The position numbers and the translations under genes were made by a program. From Escherichia coli (GTDB lineage Bacteria > Pseudomonadota > Gammaproteobacteria > Enterobacterales > Enterobacteriaceae), in the NCBI GenBank assembly GCA_021307345.1, contig CP089930.1, positions 868,001 through 932,000 on the forward strand: a DNA stretch of 64,000 nt, given 5' to 3'. The notes under the pieces are model-generated. The model was not told where the DNA came from, did not search any database, and saw only the letters and a list, made by a program, of their open reading frames with translations. The stretch's first letter is position 1, and each line of letters starts with the position of its first letter. Positions 49,088 through 56,590 of this stretch are shown piece by piece.

Positions 49088-50403
49088 TTACTCCACCACC
49101 AGAATTTCTACCCGGCGATTCTGCGCTCGTCCGGTTTTAGTGCGGTTATCAGCCACCGGCACGGTATCCCCTTCCCGACAACCCGGATTCGACTGGTAGA
49201 AACACCACCGGACTTCAACAGCGTAGCCACTTCCGTCGCCCTTTTTTCCGATAACTCTTGGTTAGATGGGAATTCCGCAGAATGGATCGGCTGGCTGTCA
49301 GTGTGACCAGTCACCGTCACTGCGCCCCCCACTCGCGCAATCTCGCGCGCGGCCTTATCAATCACCGGGCGGAGCGCGTCATTCACGGTTTTCTGCCCCG
49401 GCACAAACATCGTGTCGCCCCGGAAGACCACCCGACTGTGATGCTCATCTTCCTCCACCGTCAGCAAGCCACGGGTGATTTCATTCGCCAGCAGAATTTT
49501 CAGCCGCAGTTTATGTACCGGAACCGGTGGCGGTGGAAGGTGTTTACCAATGGCATCAATACGCTGCTGTACGGCTTCTGTGGCGAGACTCATCCGGTAG
49601 TTGTAAAAACCAAATAAGGTCAACATCACCAGCAGGGCTATTCCGCCACTCAGCCAGACAGGCACTCGCTGCATCCGCCGAATCCGACCGCCGACGGCAC
49701 CGGTGAAACCAGGCGAAAGTGTTGGTGTTACCGGATCGCGGCGCTGGATCAGTTGAGTCAGCAGTTGCTGGCGGATATCGTCCAGTTGTTTACGCCCGTC
49801 GGGGCGCACGCTGTAACGCCCCTCAAAACCCAGCCCCAGTATGTGGTAAATGATTTCCAGCACATCGCTGTGCTCCTGGAAGCTGGAGGCCAGACGACCA
49901 ATTATCTGAAACAGCTTGATGCCACCTTCACTTTCGCCATGAAAGGTGATCAGCAGGCTTTTTCCAGCCCAAACCCCACGTCGCCCCCAGCTTGTATTGT
50001 TGGCGGCTTCATCCAGCGCCGTACACAAGCAATAGCGAACCGCCAGCACATGCTCGCGGCGCAGGTTTGCCTGGTCGCACAGCGTCTGATATCGGCGAAC
50101 CTCCCGCTCTAGCAGGGCGCGGTAATGTTCGATAAAACCAGGGGCGAGTTCGCGGGGCATCTGCGCCAGTGCACATAACAGAGGACTTGCCGCCGCCAGC
50201 AGGGGATTAGCGGCGGCAGTGATTTCAGCCAGCCGGAGTTTCATATCCGGGCCGTCCTCAACGACCACCTTGCTCTCCTCCTTGCGAAGAGTGTCCTTTA
50301 TGGCCGCGCCGTAACCGTCATTGTCGGGTGCCTTTCCCCCCCCGGTTGATGGCTGAAATGGCAGGGTATTCGCCGCCTGCGGCGTCAGGATATCGTCGGT
50401 CAT
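49088..50403 (-). CDS. tssL: T6SS membrane protein TssL with peptidoglycan-binding domain, frameshifted near the end
   Basis: As given the protein is 431 residues ending at 49108. Residues about 60–250 are the DotU/TssL cytoplasmic domain ('CLCTALDEAANNTSWG'), one transmembrane helix lies near 255–275 and an OmpA-like domain follows ('VTGHTDSQPI', 'SNQELSEKRATEVATLLKS'). After 'RVVGKG' the frame departs from the family; adding one G to the run at 49168–49171 restores 'DTVPVADNRT…GRAQNRRVEILVVE' and a stop at 49088 (438 residues). So the essential 'NRRVE' part of the peptidoglycan site is lost or the sequence has an error. Overlaps tssK by 4 bp. Confidence 0.9.
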
Positions 50404-51743
50404 TTATCACGCACTCCCCACAGAGCCATCTCCAGCCCCGGAAACTCTCCGGCAGTGTGCATGGCCATGCCTCCATAGCGGGCAATATGTTCCCAAAGCA
50501 CGCCATCGCGGCGAATGTCGTAATAGATGTACCCGGACTGGAACGGAATCTGACGCGGGGGGACCGGCAGCACCTGCAAAGTCAGCCCCGGCAGGTGCGA
50601 GCGGATCAGTTCCGGCAGGCGTTCGGACGGCCCGATTTTGGTCTGGGCGGAAAAATATTGCAGCAGGGCGTCGGCAGACATCTGCGCCTTCACCGTCAGC
50701 ACAAGCGCGCTGAAACCCGATAGTTCGGAAGGTTCAACCACCGCATTGAGGATGCCATAAGCCCCCTCTTCCAGCGGAATCCGCTGCGCCCCCCGGATCA
50801 GCACGGCATTCAGCAGGTACTGTACCTCGTCCACCACCGATTTCAGCCCTGCATAAGGCGTCAGGTGTTTATATTCTTTATATTCTTCCGGGCGGCGAGT
50901 TTGTGGTCGCACATAGGTCGAGAGTTCACCGGCCAGTTCGGACAGGTTACGATAGAGCACTTCCGGCGACAGCGGCGTTTTCGCCAGATGGATCAGTAAT
51001 GGGCCAAAACGATTGAGAATTTGTAACAGCAGGTAATCCGACACTTCCGCTGCCTCATGGCCGTGTTTATCACTGCCCGTCAACCGTTCCGCCAGTGAAT
51101 CTGCGCGCATTTTTATCAGATCGTTGATCCACGACAGCCAGGTGCATATCAGTGAACTTGCCTGGTAGTTCACCACTGGCGGGATCAAATCTTTGTCAAG
51201 CTCGATCCGGCCATCGGGATGCAGAGCCGTAATGCGCGTCAGCGGCAGGCCGATCCACGCATCCGTCACTGCTTTTTCCGGCAACAGGCGCAGGCGCAGG
51301 TGGCTGAGCTGCAACAATTGTGCGCCACGCCCCAGCGAGTTGGCATCGCGAATTTCATTTTCATGCACCGAAAAGCGCGCCAGCGATTCCGGGTTATTGT
51401 CGAAGCTGGTTTCCTCGCTGTTCGGCGTGCGTACCGGCACCGCCAGGCAAATCTGCTGGTTAAGATGCTCCGGCAGAATGGTCAACGGCGGCGGCAGCGG
51501 CGTATGGCCCGGCGCATTAAACGGCGTACCGTCCGCAAACACCCCGGCAGCCTCTTTCAGTACCAGTTTGCCGATGTTCAGCGCCTCACTGTCAATGCTG
51601 TATTCACTGAAGCCCCAGAAAAAGGGGGAAAGCGGCAGACTGCGGTAGTGAATAACGTGTTCCAGATAGCGTTCCTGCTGCTGAAACATCTGTGGCAGCA
51701 AAAATTGTCCTTCACTCCAGACCACCCGGTTATTCCAACTCAT
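50400..51743 (-). CDS. tssK: T6SS baseplate adaptor TssK
   Basis: 447 residues, normal length. Starts 'MSWNNRVVWSEGQFLLPQMFQQQERYLEHVIHYRS', typical of TssK (VasE/ImpJ). TssK trimers connect the TssFGE baseplate wedges to the TssJLM membrane complex and resemble phage receptor-binding proteins. It begins three bases after the tssJ stop and its own stop overlaps the tssL ATG. No damage seen. Confidence 0.95.
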   Translation of the reverse strand: MSWNNRVVWSEGQFLLPQMFQQQERYLEHVIHYRSLPLSPFFWGFSEYSIDSEALNIGKLVLKEAAGVFADGTPFNAPGHTPLPPPLTILPEHLNQQICLAVPVRTPNSEETSFDNNPESLARFSVHENEIRDANSLGRGAQLLQLSHLRLRLLPEKAVTDAWIGLPLTRITALHPDGRIELDKDLIPPVVNYQASSLICTWLSWINDLIKMRADSLAERLTGSDKHGHEAAEVSDYLLLQILNRFGPLLIHLAKTPLSPEVLYRNLSELAGELSTYVRPQTRRPEEYKEYKHLTPYAGLKSVVDEVQYLLNAVLIRGAQRIPLEEGAYGILNAVVEPSELSGFSALVLTVKAQMSADALLQYFSAQTKIGPSERLPELIRSHLPGLTLQVLPVPPRQIPFQSGYIYYDIRRDGVLWEHIARYGGMAMHTAGEFPGLEMALWGVRDK

Positions 51744-51746
51744 AAT

Positions 51747-52280
51747 TTACTCATCCCGTTCTTTAATCACGATGGCGCTTTGCTCTATGTCAGCATCCAG
51801 TTCGACTTTTTTCTTCGGCATAAAGCGGCTGTACCAACTTTTTTCCGGTGGATCAGGAATTTTATATGTGGCTCGCCAGACCGATTTTCCCAGATTGCGG
51901 TATCCGGCGAGGATCCCCAGCGTGGTGGTTTCCTTATTGAGAGAGCGGCGCAGTTTTTTCTCCTCGCCCGGGCGCAAGATAAAGCTGTCGCGGTGCAGTA
52001 AATCATCGGCAAGAACAGCCTTGTCATTGTCCTGAAGTGACCACCAGTCCGCCGCCGTGAAGGCTGCATCATTTTTCAGTTCATAAACGCGTATCTCTAT
52101 GGGCGCGGCTTTTTTCTGATTGTCAGGATTCACCTTATCGGAAGCCTTAATCACCAGATCGAGTCTTTGTGACATCAGGTCCGGCACGTCGTCGCTGTCA
52201 ATGCTGCACCCGGAAAGCAGGCAGACAAAAGACAAAGCTACCGCACATAACCACCCGCCGGGGTTACGCCATTTATTCAC
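51747..52280 (-). CDS. tssJ: T6SS outer-membrane lipoprotein TssJ
   Basis: 177 residues from GTG 52280, preceded by AAAGGAA; the frame is open 42 codons further up but that part overlaps hcp antisense and the terminator. Signal sequence with lipobox LLSGC (Cys about residue 25), then the transthyretin-like TssJ fold ('IEIRVYELKNDAAFTAADWWSLQDNDKAVLADDLLHRDSFILRPGE'). It anchors the TssLM core to the outer membrane. Confidence 0.92.
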   Translation of the reverse strand: MNKWRNPGGWLCAVALSFVCLLSGCSIDSDDVPDLMSQRLDLVIKASDKVNPDNQKKAAPIEIRVYELKNDAAFTAADWWSLQDNDKAVLADDLLHRDSFILRPGEEKKLRRSLNKETTTLGILAGYRNLGKSVWRATYKIPDPPEKSWYSRFMPKKKVELDADIEQSAIVIKERDE

Positions 52281-52307
52281 TATAATTTCCTTTAAAATCA
52301 AACAATA

Positions 52308-52342
52308 AAAACCAGCCCGGCTATTTTCCGGGCCGGAAAAGT
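52308..52342 (-). terminator. Terminator between hcp and tssJ
   Basis: On the minus strand a 9-bp GC-rich stem (CCGGCCCGG … CCGGGCTGG, one G–U pair, seven-base AT loop) followed by TTTTTATTG. It directly follows hcp and would let most transcripts end there, giving far more Hcp than downstream membrane proteins. Confidence 0.78.
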
Positions 52343-52347
52343 ACCGC

Positions 52348-52833
52348 TTAAATTTCTTTATTGGCCTTGAAGTCGTAGCCTGCGGTGATGGTGCCGCCGC
52401 TGCCACCTTGCTGGTTCTGCACCACGTATTCCTGCTTCACGGTGCTGAAAGAGAGTTCGACTCTCTCGCGGGAAGCTATCTCGCCCTCCTTGCTACCACT
52501 GGGGGAAACCACAGCCACAATCAGGTCAGTAAAGGTGTACTTGAGGTATTCCAGTGGATTGCCGCCTGCTTTACGCATGACAAGGATGGACTTCGGAATA
52601 TGCTTACCGGAGGCGCAGTATTTGAACAGATTCGGGCTGGCGCGATCGATGTAATGTTCAAACTCCAGGTTAGTCACGGAGACTTTACCGGATCCCAGAC
52701 CGCTGCCTGCGTGCATGGTGGACTCCTGATGGATATTCCAGCGCCAGCTCAGTACCTCAATTTCATTTTTATGTTTGTCATCCATTGACTCGCCATCAAT
52801 GCCGTCAATTTTCAGAAAAATGTCATAAGCCAT
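52348..52833 (-). CDS. hcp: T6SS inner-tube protein Hcp
   Basis: 161 residues from ATG 52833 (AAGGA eight bases upstream; another ATG two codons earlier is too close to it). Begins 'MAYDIFLKIDGIDGESMDDKHKNEIEVLSW', the Hcp1 fold; hexamers stack to form the tube expelled through the sheath. Its C-terminal tail is Gly-rich ('QNQQGGSGGT'). It is followed by a strong terminator and preceded by 180 bp that probably include its own promoter. Confidence 0.95.
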   Translation of the reverse strand: MAYDIFLKIDGIDGESMDDKHKNEIEVLSWRWNIHQESTMHAGSGLGSGKVSVTNLEFEHYIDRASPNLFKYCASGKHIPKSILVMRKAGGNPLEYLKYTFTDLIVAVVSPSGSKEGEIASRERVELSFSTVKQEYVVQNQQGGSGGTITAGYDFKANKEI

Positions 52834-53013
52834 TTTCATTTCCTTATTAAGAATTACTTAAAAATAATCTCTGATTTATCTGTACATCTGGATACAGGTA
52901 AATCATTGCCGTACAGAACCCCCTCTCCTTAATTTCAGAAGAACAGAAGGCTGTATAATTTCCGGTAATGAGATACCGGCATATAATTAATTCATAAACT
53001 GAATGGATTATAT

Positions 53014-53466
53014 TTATTTACATATCACAGATACCGGTGACTCTCCTTGTTCCCGCTGACCCGACAGAGAAGATACCTGACACTGTGTCGCCGATGCAGG
53101 TACTGGTTGTGATAACCAAACCTGTCCGTGGTTATAAATACAGGAAACCCAGTAACGTTCACTATCCTGATTACTGTTCATTGTGGTATCCCATATTTGC
53201 CTGGTTTCACCCTTTATTTTCTCTGTCTCTGGTTTTAGATCTACCCGGTTTTCAGGTTTTCCCTGCGACATCCCTACGCCGTCCAGCCACAGACGGGGTT
53301 CATAGCGGGAAGATTCCTGCCACGATGTAGGTACATCCGACTCCAGTACTGTCGTTGAGGATTTTATATTGATAAACACGGGACAACTGACTTCCCACGC
53401 TGCAACATATTGTGGATAAAACAATATATAACCCAATAACAGAGAAAAAATAAAACGCGTCTCCAT
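53014..53466 (-). CDS. STY0301-like exported protein, predicted immunity for the amidase
   Basis: 150 residues with a signal peptide (residues 1–22, cleavage near VAA) and several Cys in the mature part, consistent with disulphides in the periplasm. The pattern ('CPVFI…', 'W..SCIYNHGQVWLSQPVP…QCQVS') matches the STY0301 family, which repeatedly accompanies BPSL0067-type amidases. Six bp separate the ORF end of the amidase from its start region. Predicted to block the amidase in the periplasm of sister cells. Confidence 0.72.
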   Translation of the reverse strand: METRFIFSLLLGYILFYPQYVAAWEVSCPVFINIKSSTTVLESDVPTSWQESSRYEPRLWLDGVGMSQGKPENRVDLKPETEKIKGETRQIWDTTMNSNQDSERYWVSCIYNHGQVWLSQPVPASATQCQVSSLSGQREQGESPVSVICK

Positions 53467-53478
53467 AGCATCTATTCT

Positions 53479-53886
53479 CTACTCAATAACATAAAAAGCT
53501 TCCGCATTATTACTGGCATCAGGATAGGATCCATCACTGCGCATTCCGCCTTTTCTGGAGATTTTGCGCGCCGATACATTCGAGGCTTTACCTGTCCACT
53601 GGTCCATAACATAAATATACGAATCATCTTGTTCGAGATAGAAAGCAGCATGTTTATGAGCATCTTCCCTCGGTGGATATTTCCCATTCACAAAAGTCGC
53701 GATTGCTGTTCCTCTGCGGATCGATTTATCTCCGAAAACTTTCCGCCCCTGCTTCCACGTTCCGGTATGCCCTACATGTGCATATACCTGAACTAAGAAC
53801 ACACATTCCTTTCTGTCTCCTGCTCCCGCCATTCCCACCATTTCAGTGCCCTGCAATGAATCTACCAGGCCATAAACATATGCCAT
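53479..53886 (-). CDS. BPSL0067-family peptidoglycan amidase, predicted T6SS effector
   Basis: 135 residues of the NlpC/P60-like BPSL0067 family: Cys28 in 'RKECVFLVQVYAHVG' is the nucleophile and His79 in 'DAHKHAAFYLEQ' the base; 'RRGTAIATFVNGKYP' and 'VMDQWTGK' are further conserved blocks. No signal peptide, as for T6SS-delivered enzymes. It should cut peptide bridges of peptidoglycan. It is inserted between tssC and hcp with its exported predicted immunity partner, and an Hcp-loaded route is likely for so small a protein. Confidence 0.82.
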   Translation of the reverse strand: MAYVYGLVDSLQGTEMVGMAGAGDRKECVFLVQVYAHVGHTGTWKQGRKVFGDKSIRRGTAIATFVNGKYPPREDAHKHAAFYLEQDDSYIYVMDQWTGKASNVSARKISRKGGMRSDGSYPDASNNAEAFYVIE

Positions 53887-53936
53887 ATCTCCCCCTGAGT
53901 ATTATCTGACATCATTCATTAAAATATTCATAAAAA

Positions 53937-55451
53937 TCAGGCAGTACCCTGTTTTACTGACGGCAGTTTTGTGACCAGACGCAGCGACCCCGTTAATCCT
54001 TCAAGCTGGAAATGCGGGCGCAGGAAGAATTTGGCATCGTAATAACCCGGATTACCTTCCACTTCTTCCACCACCACTTCAGCAGCCGCCAGCGGCCGAC
54101 GAGCTTTAGTTTCCTGTGAGGAGTTCACCGGATCGGCATCAACGTAGTTCATGATCCATTCATTGAGCCAGCGCTGCATATCTTCACGTTCTTTGAACGA
54201 GCCGATCTTGTCGCGCACGATGCACTTGAGGAAGTGCGCAAACCTTGAACAAGCGAACAGATATGGCAACCGGGCTGAGAGATTGGCGTTGGCCGTGGCG
54301 TCCGGGTCGTAATATTCCTGAGGTTTTTGCAGCGACTGTGCGCCAATAAAGGCGGCGTAATCAGAGTTTTTGCGATGGATAAGCGGGATAAAGCCATTTT
54401 TTGCCAGTTCCGCTTCACGGCGGTCAGAGATGGCGATTTCCGTCGGGCATTTCATGTCCACGCCGCCGTCATCGGTCGGGAAGGTATGACAGGGCAGATT
54501 TTCTACCGCCCCACCAGATTCCACACCACGGATCAACGTACACCAACCGTAATGTTTGAAAGAACGGTTGATATTTACCCCCATTGCATAGGCGGCATTA
54601 CTCCAGACATATTTGCTGTGATCTGCACCATCCGCATCTTCTTCAAAATCAAACTCATCGACAGGGTTTGTTTTCGCGCCATAAGGCAAACGGGAGAGAA
54701 AACGCGGCATCGTCAGGCCAATGTAACGAGAATCCTCGCTTTTACGCAGTGAGTTCCACGGTGCATATTCGAGGTTCTGGGTCACAATTTTGGTCAGGTC
54801 ACGCGGGTTGGCCAGTTCCTGCCAGGAATCCATCTGCAACACTGATGGAGAGGCCCCGGCAATAAACGGCGCATGGGCGGAGGCTGCCACTTTGGCAATG
54901 GAGCCGAGCAGATCCACATCCGGCGGGGTGTGATCAAAATAATAATCCGCAATGATACAACCGTAAGGTTCTCCGCCTAACTGCCCATATTCGGCTTCAT
55001 AAAGCTTTTTGAACATGGGGCTTTGATCCCACGCGATCCCTTTGTAACGTTTCATATTTTTCCGCAATTCATCCTTCGAAAGGTTCATAAAGCGGATTTT
55101 TAATTTTTCATCGGTTTCAGTGTTGTAAACCAAATGTTCCATCCCACGCCAGGAGGACTCCAGTTTCTGAAAATCTGGATGACTCAGGATTAGCTTGATC
55201 TGTTCCGTTAATTTGAAATCGATCTGCTCAATAATCGCAGCAATACTTTTATAAGCATCGTCACTAACGATGACCGTATTTGTCAGAGCCTGTTGAGCCA
55301 GCGTCTGAACTGCCGCCTCAACCGCCTTTGCAGCCTGAGGTGTCTTGGGACGGAAGGCTTTATCCAAGAGCGAATCAAACTCCGTTTCCTGATAGGCAGT
55401 GGTTTGCGCAGTAGAGAGGTCGCCAGTCGCCAGAAGAGTATCGTTTACCAT
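53937..55451 (-). CDS. tssC: T6SS contractile sheath large subunit TssC
   Basis: 504 residues, normal length (VipB/ImpC family). Features 'SWRGMEHLVYNTETDEKLKIRFMNLSKDELRKN', 'YGCIIADYYFDHTPPDVDLL' and the C-terminal 'KFFLRPHFQLEGLTGSLRLVTKLPS'. With TssB it forms the contractile sheath around Hcp. It starts 24 bp after tssB. Confidence 0.96.
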   Translation of the reverse strand: MVNDTLLATGDLSTAQTTAYQETEFDSLLDKAFRPKTPQAAKAVEAAVQTLAQQALTNTVIVSDDAYKSIAAIIEQIDFKLTEQIKLILSHPDFQKLESSWRGMEHLVYNTETDEKLKIRFMNLSKDELRKNMKRYKGIAWDQSPMFKKLYEAEYGQLGGEPYGCIIADYYFDHTPPDVDLLGSIAKVAASAHAPFIAGASPSVLQMDSWQELANPRDLTKIVTQNLEYAPWNSLRKSEDSRYIGLTMPRFLSRLPYGAKTNPVDEFDFEEDADGADHSKYVWSNAAYAMGVNINRSFKHYGWCTLIRGVESGGAVENLPCHTFPTDDGGVDMKCPTEIAISDRREAELAKNGFIPLIHRKNSDYAAFIGAQSLQKPQEYYDPDATANANLSARLPYLFACSRFAHFLKCIVRDKIGSFKEREDMQRWLNEWIMNYVDADPVNSSQETKARRPLAAAEVVVEEVEGNPGYYDAKFFLRPHFQLEGLTGSLRLVTKLPSVKQGTA

Positions 55452-55475
55452 GAAAGTTCCTTAATAAAATCGCAG

Positions 55476-56021
55476 TTAGTCTGCTGTTCCCGTTTCACCT
55501 GATAAGACACTTTCCTGTTGAGCGACAGGTTTTGGCGCGCTGGCCAGAGCTTTCAGTAACGTTGGGTCTTGTAATAGTTTGTTGATCAGATTTTCTGCTC
55601 CCGCTTTACCATCCATATAGGTTTGCAGGTTGGCAAGCTGAGTACGTGCTTCCAGCAACTGGTTCAGGGCATCCACCTTACGGGCAATCTGCGCAGGCGA
55701 AAAATCGTCCATATTCTCTAACGTGATATCGACCATTAACTGCCCTTCGCCCGTCAGCGTATTGGGGACAGCAAATGCCACGCGCGGCGCAATGGCTTTC
55801 ATCCGCTCGTTGAAGTTATCGATATCAATATCAAGGAATTTACGATCGGTGACCGGTGGCAGCTCTTCGCGTGGTTTACCGGCCAGATCGGCCAGCACCG
55901 CCATGACAAACGGCAGTTCGATTTTTTTCTCGGAGCCGTAAATCTCTACGTCATACTCAATCTGCACGCGGGGCGCGCGGTTGCGGGCAATAAACTTCTG
56001 CGCGCTGTTGTTGATAGCCAT
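55476..56021 (-). CDS. tssB: T6SS contractile sheath small subunit TssB
   Basis: 181 residues (VipA/ImpB family): 'PRVQIEYDVEIYGSEKKIELPFVMAVLADLAGK', 'KFLDIDIDNFNERMKAIAPR', 'LMVDITLENMDDFSPAQIARKVDAL'. Pairs with TssC. First sheath gene; a 60-bp gap follows the small exported protein gene upstream. Confidence 0.96.
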   Translation of the reverse strand: MAINNSAQKFIARNRAPRVQIEYDVEIYGSEKKIELPFVMAVLADLAGKPREELPPVTDRKFLDIDIDNFNERMKAIAPRVAFAVPNTLTGEGQLMVDITLENMDDFSPAQIARKVDALNQLLEARTQLANLQTYMDGKAGAENLINKLLQDPTLLKALASAPKPVAQQESVLSGETGTAD

Positions 56022-56081
56022 AATCCTTCATTTCCTTATCAGTCAGCCGACGACACCAGGGGAGTGGTCCGACGGTACAGT

Positions 56082-56372
56082 TTAAAAATCATACGCAGAG
56101 AGTATTTTTATAATCTCTTTGTTTTCTTTTTGTTTTTTCCGCAACACAGGGAGTGATTTCTTCGCCGGAGGACACCAGGTATCAACCCCTTTTTCGATGT
56201 CTCTTTTATCCTTCTCTGGTAAAGAGCTGTCCCATTCACCAGCAAGATGCTGGCACATTTCCGCATTACTCAGAAAATGCTGCACATCCTGTGGTAAAGG
56301 CGGTTCCCCCTGAACACAGGGGGCGAACATCATTAACAGGAATGTCAACAACATCGGATAACGAAATGCCAT
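56082..56372 (-). CDS. Small exported Cys-containing protein, unknown (possible orphan immunity)
   Basis: 96 residues: signal peptide (about 1–22, cleavage near VQG), then a helical mature domain with Cys in 'NAEMCQHLAGEWDSSLPEKDKRDIEKGVDTWCPPAKK'. The pair of Cys and the 'C.HLAGE…..R.IEK…..C' pattern suggest a small disulphide-closed helical bundle of a type often seen beside toxins in enterobacteria. It sits alone between clpV and tssB with no adjacent effector. I do not recognise a named family. Confidence 0.55.
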   Translation of the reverse strand: MAFRYPMLLTFLLMMFAPCVQGEPPLPQDVQHFLSNAEMCQHLAGEWDSSLPEKDKRDIEKGVDTWCPPAKKSLPVLRKKQKENKEIIKILSAYDF

Positions 56373-56590
56373 ACTTAATGTCCATCAGTTGACCAGCGCA
56401 TGAGATATGCTCTGGCGGGAGGGCGATATGTTGCAGAAATACAGCCCCTTGCACGCGCATTAGCAGGCGTGCGCAAAAATTTATCTACCGATGCACAAAA
56501 AGCCCCCTGCAAATCATTGGTGGAAGAATCTCCAGGAAAGCGACTAACCCACAATGCACCACTTAATTCTTTTGCAATAAAGATGTTCCA

